Translations under genes and position numbers: made by a program
The notes under the pieces: generated by a model
Databases searched by the model: none
Seen by the model: only the letters and a program-made list of their open reading frames with translations
What the model was told of the DNA's origin: nothing
In this document: positions 10,212-18,454 of the stretch, piece by piece
How positions within the stretch are numbered: position 1 is the stretch's first letter
Layout of the letters: each line of letters starts with the position of its first letter
NCBI RefSeq assembly: GCF_001510645.1
Contig: NZ_LMVB01000001.1
Span: 2,428,981 to 2,492,980, forward strand
Direction: 5' to 3'
DNA: 64,000 nt
Source of the DNA: Paenibacillus sp. FJAT-29882
GTDB lineage: Bacteria > Bacillota > Bacilli > Bacillales > DSM-1321

Positions 10212-11879
10212 ATGAAATTTGTAAAAAATGACCAAACAGCCGTTTATGCACTTGGCGGCCTAGGTGAAATCGGTAAGAATACGTATGCAGTACAATTCCA
10301 GGATGAAATTATTATTATCGATGCAGGAATTAAATTTCCAGAGGACGAGCTTCTAGGCATCGACTACGTGATTCCAGATTATACGTATTTAGTAAAAAAT
10401 GTAGATAAGATTAAGGGACTCTTCATTACCCATGGACATGAAGACCATATAGGCGGAATTCCCTATTTACTAAAAGCTATTAACATTCCTGTTTATGGTG
10501 GAAAACTAGCATTAGGATTATTACGCAATAAATTAGAAGAACATGGTCTTCTACGTCAAACGAAATTACATGAAATTCAAGAGGATGACGTGATTAAGTT
10601 CCGCAAAACATCTGTTTCGTTTTTCAGAACAACTCACAGTATCCCGGATTCTTATGGGATTGTTGTTAAAACTCCTCCAGGGCAAATTGTCCATACCGGA
10701 GACTTTAAATTCGACTTCACACCAGTAGGAGAACCTGCTAATTTAACGAAGATGGCTGAAATCGGAAAAGAAGGCGTTCTATGCCTATTATCTGATAGTA
10801 CAAATAGTGAGGTTCAGACTTTTACAATGTCAGAACGCCGTGTAGGCGAGAGCATTGATGATATTTTCCGTAAAGTGGAAGGTCGAATTATTTTCGCTAC
10901 GTTTGCTTCTAACATTCACAGACTGCAACAAGTCGTTGAAGCAGCTGTTAAAAACGGACGGAAGGTCGCAGTTTTTGGTAGAAGTATGGAAGCAGCTATC
11001 ACAATCGGACAAGATTTAGGGTATATTGTTGCACCAAAAGATACTTTTATCGATGCTCAGCAAATCAATCGACTTCCTGCAAACCGTGTAACAATCCTTT
11101 GTACAGGTAGCCAAGGTGAGCCAATGGCTGCCCTATCAAGAATTGCTAATGGTACGCATCGTCAAATTCAAATCATCCCAGGAGATACAGTTGTATTCTC
11201 ATCTTCACCGATTCCAGGAAATACAATCAGTGTTTCTAGAACGATTAATCAATTATACCGTGCTGGTGCGGACGTGATTAGCGGACCGCTTAGTAACATT
11301 CATACGTCAGGTCATGGCGGGCAACAAGAACAAAAGCTTATGCTTCGTTTAATTAAGCCAAAGTACTTCATGCCGATTCACGGTGAATATCGGATGCAAA
11401 AATTGCACAGCCAACATGCCATCGACTGCGGTGTTCCAGAAGAAAATTGTTTCATCATGGATAATGGTGAAGTGCTCGCCTTAAGTGAAAATACTGCACA
11501 AGTGGCTGGAAAGATCCCGTCAGGCTCCGTTTACATTGATGGTAGCGGTATTGGTGATATCGGGAATATTGTACTACGTGACCGTCGTATCCTTTCCGAG
11601 GAAGGACTCGTTGTTGTAGTTGTCAGCATCAACATGAAAGACTTCAAGATTGCCGCTGGTCCAGATATCATTTCAAGAGGATTTGTATACATGAGAGAAT
11701 CAGGTGATTTAATTAACGATGCCCAAGCGCTCATTACAAAGCATCTAAATAAAGTAATGGAACGCAAGACGACTCAATGGTCTGAAATTAAAAACGAAAT
11801 TACAGACACACTTTCTCCATTCCTGTATGAAAAAACAAAACGACGTCCAATGATTTTACCAATTATCATGGAAGTATAA
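10212..11879 (+). CDS. rnjA: Ribonuclease J1
   Basis: 555 residues, the usual RNase J1 length. It is a dual endo- and 5'-3' exoribonuclease of the beta-CASP metallo-beta-lactamase family, central to mRNA turnover. Zinc ligands are in HGHEDHIGG (H74, H76, D78, H79), and the later ligands are in HTGDFKFD and in the C-terminal HGEYRM. The beta-CASP insert runs through about residues 210-370 (including SGHGGQQE). The ribosome binding site GGAG lies inside the end of rpoY, implying translational coupling. Confidence 0.97.
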   Translation: MKFVKNDQTAVYALGGLGEIGKNTYAVQFQDEIIIIDAGIKFPEDELLGIDYVIPDYTYLVKNVDKIKGLFITHGHEDHIGGIPYLLKAINIPVYGGKLALGLLRNKLEEHGLLRQTKLHEIQEDDVIKFRKTSVSFFRTTHSIPDSYGIVVKTPPGQIVHTGDFKFDFTPVGEPANLTKMAEIGKEGVLCLLSDSTNSEVQTFTMSERRVGESIDDIFRKVEGRIIFATFASNIHRLQQVVEAAVKNGRKVAVFGRSMEAAITIGQDLGYIVAPKDTFIDAQQINRLPANRVTILCTGSQGEPMAALSRIANGTHRQIQIIPGDTVVFSSSPIPGNTISVSRTINQLYRAGADVISGPLSNIHTSGHGGQQEQKLMLRLIKPKYFMPIHGEYRMQKLHSQHAIDCGVPEENCFIMDNGEVLALSENTAQVAGKIPSGSVYIDGSGIGDIGNIVLRDRRILSEEGLVVVVVSINMKDFKIAAGPDIISRGFVYMRESGDLINDAQALITKHLNKVMERKTTQWSEIKNEITDTLSPFLYEKTKRRPMILPIIMEV

Positions 11880-11894
11880 TAAAATTAATATATA

Positions 11895-11934
11895 AAAGAG
11901 GATGTCCCCTAAAATATGGGACATCCTCTTTTAT
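11895..11934 (+). terminator. Terminator of rpoY-rnjA
   Basis: AAAAGAGGATGTCCC pairs with GGGACATCCTCTTTT around a short TAAAATAT-type loop. This simple stem has the same GAGGATGTCCC arm that surrounds the nested family C elements. Confidence 0.92.
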
Positions 11935-11974
11935 TACTGAACATACTAGACAATTATTTTTATATGGATCATTT

Positions 11975-12092
11975 AATTTGTCTGTCCGCAATTAGCGCAA
12001 GCAGCTACAAACGAATCGACCTGGTGGGAAGACCACTTCCATACAACTTGCTCGTCTTACGCTATCCTCTAGGTTGATCAAGGTGCTTTTCA
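11975..12092 (-). repeat. Dispersed repeat E, copy 1
   Basis: On the minus strand it contains TTGATCAACCT, then GGATAGCGTAAGACGAG, nearly identical to the plus-strand segment at 50818-50850. A short Cys-containing frame inside it is not credited as a gene because it lacks a start and lies in the repeat. Confidence 0.55.
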
Positions 12093-12101
12093 CTTTTATT
12101 C

Positions 12102-12761
12102 TTAATCTACAGTCTTTTTTTCAAAACGGTTAATATCTGAGTCAGCCCCGATGACAATCAAGATATCTCCTTTGTGAATTGGGTCATTTCCTTGAGGTGA
12201 AACTATGATTTCTCCCCCTCTTTTTACAGCAACAATATTAATGCCAAAACGCGCCCTAATATCAAGATCAATAATGGTTTTACCTTCCATTTTAGAACTT
12301 GCCACAATTTCCACGATGGAATGTTCATCAGACAACTCTAAATAATCAAGAACATTATTCGATACGATGCTATGTGCAATACGCTTCCCCATGTCTCTCT
12401 CTGGATGAACAACATGATCTGCACCAATTTTTATCAAAACTTTCTCATGATAATCATTTTGGGCCTTCACTGTAATATTTTCGACACCTAATTCCTTTAA
12501 CATTAAAGTCGTCAGGATACTCGATTGAATATTGTCACCAATCGCGACAATCACATGATCGAAATTTCGGATTCCAAGGCTTTTAAGAACATTTTCTTCT
12601 GTTGTATCCCCAATAACCGCATGTGAAGCAATCATTGCATATTCATTAACCCGATCCTCATCCATATCAATGGCAAGCACTTCCATGCCCTCCTCAATTA
12701 GAGCTCTAACGATACTACCTCCAAATCGGCCAAGCCCGATTACTGCAAATTCTTTTTTCAC
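12102..12761 (-). CDS. ktrC: Ktr potassium channel regulatory subunit (RCK protein)
   Basis: 219 residues from a GTG start with GGAGG at 8 nt; a longer in-frame ATG at 12794 lacks such a site. The N-terminal Rossmann RCK domain shows GLGRFGGSI and the acidic AIDMDEDRV that binds the nucleotide ribose. A C-terminal TrkA_C (RCK_C) domain occupies about residues 135-215, the domain that binds c-di-AMP in this family. It gates a KtrD/KtrB-type membrane subunit that is not encoded nearby. Position next to rnjA equals B. subtilis ktrC (ykqB). Notably darB, another c-di-AMP receptor, is 4 kb away. Confidence 0.93.
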   Translation of the reverse strand: MKKEFAVIGLGRFGGSIVRALIEEGMEVLAIDMDEDRVNEYAMIASHAVIGDTTEENVLKSLGIRNFDHVIVAIGDNIQSSILTTLMLKELGVENITVKAQNDYHEKVLIKIGADHVVHPERDMGKRIAHSIVSNNVLDYLELSDEHSIVEIVASSKMEGKTIIDLDIRARFGINIVAVKRGGEIIVSPQGNDPIHKGDILIVIGADSDINRFEKKTVD

Positions 12762-12821
12762 GAATTCTACCTCCAACAAGCTAACTTGATGCACTGCTAT
12801 TCTACCATATGATAAGCATGA

Positions 12822-12976
12822 AAGCTTTTTTCAATTCGAGAAGATGACGGGACTTGCACAGGATGTGCTGACTTCTGTGTTGCTCGTCATGACGTGCGCG
12901 ATTTTAACAGTAGGTCATTCATGAACGATGTCACAATTCGCAAGCTTTTTTACCGGACTTTTTAAACATCCCCTTA
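12822..12976 (+). repeat. Dispersed repeat B, copy 1 (degenerate)
   Basis: The right part, GCAAGCTTTTTTACCGGACTTTTT then AAACATCC, matches copy B2 almost exactly. It also shares CGGGACTTGCACAG with B2. The left end is eroded. It lies just past the ykuR stop. Confidence 0.65.
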
Positions 12977-13004
12977 AAATGAGAATAACACTCATGCCTG
13001 TTAA

Positions 13005-14150
13005 TTATTCATTCGATCCTTTAAATGTTATATAGTGAGTAAGTAGCGTAATTGCTTTTTCTATCGCCTGTTCATCTGGATTTAATTTAGCATGATGCAG
13101 TCCATATGTTGAGTTGACACCTAACCAGAACATAAATCCTGGAATTTCCTTCAACATATATCCGAAATCTTCTCCTGTCATCGCTTCATTACAATGATGT
13201 ACCTGTATTCCAGGTACTTTTTTTGCAAATTCCATAAATTCCGTTGTGAGCTGTTCTTCATTAAATACTTGATGGTACATGGATCCATAATCAATCCATC
13301 CCTCACATGCATACCCAACCTTAATCCCGCAGAGCAGCTGTTCAATCCGCGTTTTTACTTTTATCATCGATTCTTCATTCAAGGTACGAATTGTGCCTTC
13401 TAGCCTTGCTTTTTCTGCAATTATATTTTGCACACTGCCCCCACTGATTTTCCCAATCGTAACTACTGCTGAATCAAGCGGATTCACGTTTCGAGAAACA
13501 ATCGATTGCAATTGACCAACAAGTGAACATGCTGCAACAACCATATCATTAGTTTCATGGGGATAAGCAGCATGTCCACCTTTCCCTTTTAACTCAATAA
13601 ACAGTTCTGACGTATTAGCAAATAATAGTCCTTCTTTTAGCGCAATTGTCCCAACAGGATATTCAGGAGCGATATGCAGAGCCATAATAATATCTGGCTT
13701 CCACTTATTCATAGTTTCTGAACTCAACATCGGTTCTGCACCACCAGGACCCTCCTCAGCAGGCTGAAAAATAAACAAAATATGATCATTAATTGGGTTA
13801 AGAACAAAATAACTTAATACTCCAAGCGCAATACTCATATGAAAATCATGACCGCAAGCATGCATATATTGATCATGTTCTGAAGAAAATGGTAAATCTG
13901 TCTCCTCTTTAATCGGCAACCCATCCATATCTGCTCGATAGCCAATTGTTTTTTGGGGAGCAAGGCCAATTACTTTTACAAAAATCCCCGTTTCCCATGT
14001 TTCCAATTCATATCTGTCCTGCGGCAATGTAGATAAATAATCTAATAAATATTTTTGTGTCTTAACTTCTTTAAAACCGATTTCAGGTATTTTATGAAGG
14101 TCTCTACGAATTTTTACAAAAGGATACAGTATTGACTCTACTTCAGTCAT
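13005..14150 (-). CDS. ykuR: N-acetyldiaminopimelate deacetylase (M20 family)
   Basis: 381 residues from the ATG at 14150, preceded by GGTGGG. A longer frame to 14189 begins inside a hairpin and is rejected. It is an M20/HipO-type hydrolase: YRADMDGLP and [10 protein letters not shown] supply metal ligands, EEGPGGAEP the catalytic Glu-Glu, and [10 protein letters not shown] the dimerisation-side motif. By synteny with dapH it is the third enzyme of the acetylated diaminopimelate route, releasing LL-DAP for lysine and peptidoglycan. DapH (upstream) and PatA (25.5 kb) supply the other steps. Related M20 amidohydrolases cannot be excluded by motif alone. Confidence 0.92.
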   Translation of the reverse strand: MTEVESILYPFVKIRRDLHKIPEIGFKEVKTQKYLLDYLSTLPQDRYELETWETGIFVKVIGLAPQKTIGYRADMDGLPIKEETDLPFSSEHDQYMHACGHDFHMSIALGVLSYFVLNPINDHILFIFQPAEEGPGGAEPMLSSETMNKWKPDIIMALHIAPEYPVGTIALKEGLLFANTSELFIELKGKGGHAAYPHETNDMVVAACSLVGQLQSIVSRNVNPLDSAVVTIGKISGGSVQNIIAEKARLEGTIRTLNEESMIKVKTRIEQLLCGIKVGYACEGWIDYGSMYHQVFNEEQLTTEFMEFAKKVPGIQVHHCNEAMTGEDFGYMLKEIPGFMFWLGVNSTYGLHHAKLNPDEQAIEKAITLLTHYITFKGSNE

Positions 14151-14174
14151 TGATGATTCCCACCTTATACAAGA

Positions 14175-14205
14175 AAAGCGTGGATCCATGAACCATCCAC
14201 GCTTT
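14175..14205 (-). terminator. Hairpin between dapH and ykuR
   Basis: AAAGCGTGGAT (14175-14185) and ATCCACGCTTT (14195-14205) pair perfectly over 11 bp with a 9-nt loop. On the minus strand the stem is followed by TTCTTG, so it looks like a partial terminator or attenuator 25 nt upstream of the ykuR start. Confidence 0.6.
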
Positions 14206-14324
14206 CCTTTCGATATTGTTTCATTTTAGAGAGAACTGCTTATAATGACAAGTGAGTGTAAGAAGCCACTTCCTTAAACGTAAGCTGACTACTTATACGT
14301 CACAAAAACATACTAGTATGAATC

Positions 14325-15035
14325 TCATAATTGGCGAAGTTCTTGCATGATTTCTGTTTTCGATTTTGTTTTTTCATCGATTGCTTTAATCACTTTTGCA
14401 GGAATACCCGCTGCTACAGAATAAGGAGGTATATCTTGTGTCACTACAGCTCCAGCTGCTACTACAGAACCTTGTCCAATTGTAACGCCTTCAAGAACCA
14501 CTGCATTTGCACCAATCAGTACATCGTCTTCCAAAATAACTGGTTTTGCCGATGGCGGTTCGACTACACCAGCTATTACTGCTCCGGCACCTACATGACA
14601 ATTTTTTCCGATGGTGGCACGTCCACCAAGCACTGCATTCATATCAATCATCGTACCGTCTCCAATAACAGCACCGATATTGATAGCAGCCCCCATCATG
14701 ATTACTGCATGATCACCGATTTGAACCTGATCGCGAATGATAGCACCTGGTTCAATACGCGCTTTCATGTTTTTCATATCGACTAATGGAATCGCAGAAT
14801 TTCTACGGTCATTTTCAATTACATAGTCGGTAATTTTCCCCTCATATTTATTGATGGCTTCATTTATTTCAGACCATTCTCCAAAGACTGTCCCTACATC
14901 TCCGCTAATAAATGTTTTAGCTGAAGGACCAAAATCGATTCCGTCCAAATCACCTTTTATATAAACCTTAACTGGTGTTGATTTCGTGCTGTTTTGGATA
15001 AATGAAATAATTTCGTGTGCATCCATCATTTTCAT
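14325..15035 (-). CDS. dapH: Tetrahydrodipicolinate N-acetyltransferase
   Basis: 236 residues from the ATG with AGGGGGA upstream; an N-terminal extension of 22 residues in the open frame is not supported. It catalyses acetyl-CoA-dependent acetylation of tetrahydrodipicolinate, the first committed step of the acetyl-DAP branch. The N-terminal domain is followed from about residue 90 by left-handed beta-helix hexapeptide repeats (I-x-x-G-A-x): [20 protein letters not shown] and onward to [15 protein letters not shown]. Length equals B. subtilis DapH. It is followed by ykuR after about 175 bp with a hairpin between. Confidence 0.95.
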   Translation of the reverse strand: MKMMDAHEIISFIQNSTKSTPVKVYIKGDLDGIDFGPSAKTFISGDVGTVFGEWSEINEAINKYEGKITDYVIENDRRNSAIPLVDMKNMKARIEPGAIIRDQVQIGDHAVIMMGAAINIGAVIGDGTMIDMNAVLGGRATIGKNCHVGAGAVIAGVVEPPSAKPVILEDDVLIGANAVVLEGVTIGQGSVVAAGAVVTQDIPPYSVAAGIPAKVIKAIDEKTKSKTEIMQELRQL

Positions 15036-15116
15036 GAAAAATCCCCCTAATATGTATGAATCACTGGTCTTAAATTTATCAAAAGTAACGTTAAAAAACA
15101 AGAAATTACATATTCA

Positions 15117-15998
15117 TCATAATTCCTGATTGAGAATATGCTCAGCAACAATCTCTTCAAATGCTTTTACTTGCTTTAATTGAAATGCAGATTCATATCC
15201 GCACAGCCATGTATCTCGCTGAATCGAATGATTTTGTCCGTCCAAGAGGGGAATTTTATATACGTTTTGATCTTTATCATGGAGTGTAATTGCTGGAAGA
15301 ATAGCATAACCGATTCCATTGAAAACCATTTGCTTACATGTTTCAATTTGGTCAACAATAATCGTATTCTTAGGTGTCGTCTGAAAATGACGATGCCACC
15401 AATTTTGAATTTCCTGATAATAATTTGAATCACTTTTAAACTGGATGAATGGCCGATCTGTTTCAAGAACTTGTTCAAGCTCATTCATTTCCGTATCAAC
15501 TAAGTACAACATATCTGTGAATAAATGCTGTTTATAGCCCTTCCAATCAGGTGCTCCACGTATAATCCCAATATGTACTTGACCATCATATAATGATTTT
15601 AGTATTTCACTGCTCCAACCAGTAATAAGTGAGATTTTGGCATAGGGGTATTTTTGCACAAATTTTTTCAAGACTTGAGGTAGCCAGTTTTGTCCAACAA
15701 TTGAAGCACAGGCAATTTTCAATGTTCCATATACTTCATGATCCATAGCTTGAATACTTTCCCTGACTTTTTCTTCTTTTTCTAAAATTTCATTTGCTAA
15801 TCGGATGACTGCTTCCCCTGCTGAGGTTAAAGTAAGTCCTTTTTGTGAACGAAGAAATAATTTAGCATTCCAATCCTTTTCAATCGTTTGCAATCGCTGT
15901 GACAAGGCAGGCTGTGAGACGAATAATCGTTCAGCCGCTTTACGCATGTTCATTTCTTGCGCTAAAACAGATAATAAATGAAACTCAGAAAATGACAT
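15117..15998 (-). CDS. ccpC: LysR-type regulator CcpC
   Basis: 293 residues. The N-terminal winged helix-turn-helix carries MRKAAERLFVSQPALSQRLQ (residues 18-37), followed by the substrate-binding domain with SLITGWSSEILKSLYDGQVH. These stretches match the CcpC (YkuM) type, which represses TCA-cycle genes citB and citZ in response to citrate in Bacillus (family knowledge). It lies in the conserved darB-ccpC-dapH-ykuR neighbourhood, but the flavodoxin genes present between them in B. subtilis are absent here. Confidence 0.9.
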   Translation of the reverse strand: MSFSEFHLLSVLAQEMNMRKAAERLFVSQPALSQRLQTIEKDWNAKLFLRSQKGLTLTSAGEAVIRLANEILEKEEKVRESIQAMDHEVYGTLKIACASIVGQNWLPQVLKKFVQKYPYAKISLITGWSSEILKSLYDGQVHIGIIRGAPDWKGYKQHLFTDMLYLVDTEMNELEQVLETDRPFIQFKSDSNYYQEIQNWWHRHFQTTPKNTIIVDQIETCKQMVFNGIGYAILPAITLHDKDQNVYKIPLLDGQNHSIQRDTWLCGYESAFQLKQVKAFEEIVAEHILNQEL

Positions 15999-16031
15999 AT
16001 TTTCAACACCTTGATTCGTTTTTCTTATACC

Positions 16032-16088
16032 AAATAAAGTGAAACTTTCATCAGTGGGAGTCTTCCTGCCCGTTAAGCGTGGGATAAA
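16032..16088 (+). repeat. Dispersed repeat A, copy 2
   Basis: AAATAAAGTGAAACTTTCATCAGTGGG at the left and CTGCCCGTTAAGCGTGGGATAAA at the right, the short canonical form of about 57 bp. Confidence 0.85.
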
Positions 16089-16120
16089 TCTGAAACCATC
16101 GTATCATTTATTATTCTCCA

Positions 16121-16235
16121 TATACAGTAAAACTTCCACACAAAGCATAAGTAACACGATAAATGATGTGGTGCGTGCTGGGTCAGACTCTTTTGAGACA
16201 TCCTCGTGTTATCTCTTCTGTTAAAACGGGATAAA
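16121..16235 (+). repeat. Degenerate mosaic of repeats A and C
   Basis: Starts with ACAGTAAAACTTCCACAC, a decayed A left end. It contains GGGTCAGACTCTTTTGAGACATCC, resembling a family C right arm, and ends in CTGTTAAAACGGGATAAAA, an A right end. Confidence 0.5.
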
Positions 16236-16263
16236 AATAAGCCCTAAAGGGGGCTTATTTTTA
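16236..16263 (-). terminator. Terminator of darB
   Basis: AAATAAGCCC pairs with GGGGGCTTATTT around TAAA. It abuts the darB stop codon, with A/T runs on both sides. Confidence 0.75.
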
Positions 16264-16704
16264 TTTAGACGGAGATGCTGGTCCTTTATATAATTCTTTC
16301 AAAATAGCTCTTCTTGTCAGAATTCCTTCAAAAGTCCCCTCATCATTTTGAACACATACAAAAGGTTGGTCAATTAAAAGCTCAAGCCCTTTATCCATTT
16401 TATCTTCAATATGAAGCCGGGGAATATTTCGATTCATTATTTCAGAAACTTTTTTATTCTCTAGCTTTTCAAATTCAATCCGTTGCATCCCTAAGATAGA
16501 ATCGAGGATGACTGGTGTACTTATCAGACCATGTAGCTTATACGTAGGATCTAATACAGGGATGGCTGTATACCCGCTCTTTGTCAAAACAAGAAGCGTG
16601 TGCTCTAGATTATTGGCAATCTGAACGTGAGCAACACGTTCAGAAGGAATCATCAAGTCTTTCACATTTAGCTCCATTATGTTCCCATCATGAGTATCGA
16701 TCAT
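16261..16704 (-). CDS. darB: CBS-domain protein DarB (YkuL), c-di-AMP receptor
   Basis: 147 residues with two CBS motifs: DLMIPSERVAHVQ...GYTAIPVLDP at about residues 16-75 and IMNRNIPRLHIED...GILTRRAILKEL at about 85-140. The sequence closely follows the DarB type, which binds c-di-AMP and in B. subtilis controls Rel and pyruvate carboxylase (family knowledge). AAGGGG 7 nt upstream supports the ATG. The neighbourhood with ccpC and ykuJ is conserved. Confidence 0.88.
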   Translation of the reverse strand: MIDTHDGNIMELNVKDLMIPSERVAHVQIANNLEHTLLVLTKSGYTAIPVLDPTYKLHGLISTPVILDSILGMQRIEFEKLENKKVSEIMNRNIPRLHIEDKMDKGLELLIDQPFVCVQNDEGTFEGILTRRAILKELYKGPASPSK

Positions 16705-16791
16705 GTCAAAACCCCTTACCTAATAAGTCATAATTTCGTCTACACTTCTAGTGTATCATAGGTAAAGGAAACTTTCTTCTTGAATTGACCT

Positions 16792-16920
16792 ATAAAGTGA
16801 AACTTCCATCAGTGGTGGTTAATTGAACCAAATCGGACCTCTACGAGCAAAAGTTGTCCCTACCTATCTTCTTTGTTCCTCATAAGCGTGGAGGTCTTAC
16901 TGCCCAAGCCTGGGATAAAT
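16792..16920 (+). repeat. Dispersed repeat A, copy 3 (long form)
   Basis: Left end TATAAAGTGAAACTTCCATCA, right end TTACTGCCCAAGCCTGGGATAAAT. An extra 70 bp between them can fold, with GACCTCTACG opposite CGTGGAGGTC. It faces the zinc-ribbon gene. Confidence 0.85.
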
Positions 16921-16933
16921 GAGAGATCTTATA

Positions 16934-17080
16934 TCAACCTTTGTTTGTTTCGATATTTCTCAGCATATGCCCACACTCGAGACACTCGAAAATAATGTTT
17001 TGATTAGACTGGGCAGTCAATACTTTACTTATATCATTTTTACTTTTACATTGCGGACATATTACAGTTGGCTTTTCCAA
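16934..17080 (-). CDS. Small zinc-ribbon protein bracketed by repeat A copies
   Basis: 48 residues from a TTG start, with GGAGG 8 nt upstream. Two CxxC knuckles, C8-PQ-C11 and C33-LE-C36-GH, 21 residues apart, give a classic zinc-ribbon fold, probably binding DNA, RNA or protein. The frame was missed by ORF callers because of the TTG start and size. The gene is flanked by repeat A in inverted orientation (16792-16920 and 17093-17163). The ribosome binding site lies immediately inside the GGGATAAA end of the upstream copy, so any promoter must lie within or beyond the repeat. I do not recognise a named family. Confidence 0.7.
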   Translation of the reverse strand: MEKPTVICPQCKSKNDISKVLTAQSNQNIIFECLECGHMLRNIETNKG

Positions 17081-17092
17081 ACCTCATCCCTC

Positions 17093-17163
17093 CATTTATC
17101 CCGTTTTAACGAGTAGTAATACCCCTAGAGTCAAAGTAACGTAAAGGGTGTTTCACTTTATAT
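17093..17163 (-). repeat. Dispersed repeat A, copy 4 (divergent)
   Basis: On the minus strand: TATAAAGTGAAACACCC at one end and CGTTAAAACGGGATAAAT at the other. It is inverted relative to copy A3 across the zinc-ribbon gene. Confidence 0.7.
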
Positions 17164-17264
17164 AGAATGCAGATTTTCACCAGATTTCATACGTTCAAAC
17201 TAAGATATCGCCAAAGTGCATTTGCCCATTTGATTTTGAAACCTTCACTTTTTTGTAAGACAAA

Positions 17265-17294
17265 AAAAGCCGACAGCATATGCTGTCGGCTTTT
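17265..17294 (-). terminator. Terminator of ykuJ
   Basis: A perfect 30-bp palindrome: AAAAGCCGACAGCAT and its complement ATGCTGTCGGCTTTT. Confidence 0.88.
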
Positions 17295-17313
17295 ATTAGG
17301 TTTTGCAATCAGA

Positions 17314-17553
17314 TTATGATTGCAAAAGATCAAAAATTTCAATTGTAATCATATCAATGTTGTCAAATTGATATTTAGAGGATTTGCTTTTTTCATTAAA
17401 AACTTCTAACTCAAACATCTCCGTTTTACTGAAATATGTAACCTGACATTTTAAAACACCATCTATTTCAAAAAAACGCTGAGCAGATTCAGTTTCCTGT
17501 GCTTGCTCTTGAAGATTTTTCAATCTAGTAAGAATGCCTTGTAATTGAGACAT
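17314..17553 (-). CDS. ykuJ: YkuJ-family protein (DUF1797)
   Basis: 79 residues, matching the small YkuJ family in length and pattern (MSQLQGILTRLKNLQEQA then a beta-rich half with FEIDG and FELEVF). A structure-only family with no known function. GGAGTGGG precedes the ATG. Position next to darB is conserved in Bacillus. Confidence 0.85.
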   Translation of the reverse strand: MSQLQGILTRLKNLQEQAQETESAQRFFEIDGVLKCQVTYFSKTEMFELEVFNEKSKSSKYQFDNIDMITIEIFDLLQS

Positions 17554-17902
17554 ACTCCCACTCCTTTCTAGTATAAAACCTTTTCGGTAGGTTTCACTAT
17601 ATCATAAAAAACTATCCAAAAACCAGAACGAATTAATTTCAGAATTTTTCATCAGACACGTCATTCTTCATCCTTTTCTGATCCTAATAAAAGCATAGAA
17701 TAACAGATTAATTTTGTATACAAAAACTTTAAAAAAAGTGTCGAAAACACAGTTATTTTTTCTCAAAAGACGTTTCGCTATCCAATTTTAAATATTTTTT
17801 TTATAATAGCTTTAATCTAAGTAATTAGACTAATTACTCTAAAACGATTTGAAACTCTTTCTTTTTCAAAAAGCTTTTACCAAATATAGATTGGAGGATA
17901 AG

Positions 17903-18142
17903 ATGAATAAAGTTACACTTTTTACACAACCAGACTGCCCGCCATGTAAAATCGTTAAAATGTTTTTTAACGAATATAATATTTCGTTTCAAGAAAAAGA
18001 CATCAAAGCAGATGTCGTAGCAATGAAAGAATTAACTAAAAAATACGGGTCCTACTCCACTCCAACAGTCATCATTAACGGAGAAGTGATCATTGGATTT
18101 GAAATTAAAAAAATGAAGGAAGCTCTTTCCATCAACGACTAA
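17903..18142 (+). CDS. Glutaredoxin/NrdH-like thiol-disulfide protein
   Basis: 79 residues from the ATG preceded by GGAGG; an 18-residue N-terminal extension in the frame has no binding site. Thioredoxin fold with active-site C-P-P-C at residues 12-15, the cis-Pro region YSTPTVIING, and a GFE motif. Such proteins reduce disulfides, in some cases for ribonucleotide reductase; the partner cannot be told here. It has a downstream terminator and is convergent with the SLC13 permease. Confidence 0.85.
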   Translation: MNKVTLFTQPDCPPCKIVKMFFNEYNISFQEKDIKADVVAMKELTKKYGSYSTPTVIINGEVIIGFEIKKMKEALSIND

Positions 18143-18144
18143 TG

Positions 18145-18174
18145 AACCCTGCATGTTATTTGCGGGGTTTTCCC
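18145..18174 (+). terminator. Terminator of the glutaredoxin gene
   Basis: AACCC-TGCA pairs with TGCGGGGTT, followed by TTCCCTTCC. Confidence 0.7.
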
Positions 18175-18301
18175 TTCCTTTATTTCATTGTTCATGCACA
18201 TTTACCGGTAGATATCCAATCTTAAAAAAGTTCGTTAATCTCAGAAAAATGAGGTGAGGTATTATAGTCTGTTCATACAGGATAAAAAGTTGAAGTTGTT
18301 C

Positions 18302-18399
18302 AAAAAAGGGTCTGACCCAGCACTTCCTACACAGTTGATAATGTTACTTGCATTTCATTTAAACTGTATGTAAAAGTTGCGGGGTTCTGACCCTTTTCT
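18302..18399. repeat. Dispersed repeat C, copy 1
   Basis: AAAAGGGTCTGACCCAGCACTT at the left is complementary, with small bulges, to AGTTGCGGGGTTCTGACCCTTTTC at the right. An inner ACAGTT/AACTGT stem lies in the loop. It sits between convergent genes and probably terminates both. Confidence 0.75.
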
Positions 18400-18454
18400 T
18401 TTAAAACATCGGTTCTTGATTTCCCCACTTTATAATGACTCATTCCCAATGATT

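Noticed and set aside
11975..12060. Minus-strand peptide with A-C-A-N-C-G near its end
   Set aside because: No start codon in frame and the DNA belongs to dispersed repeat E.
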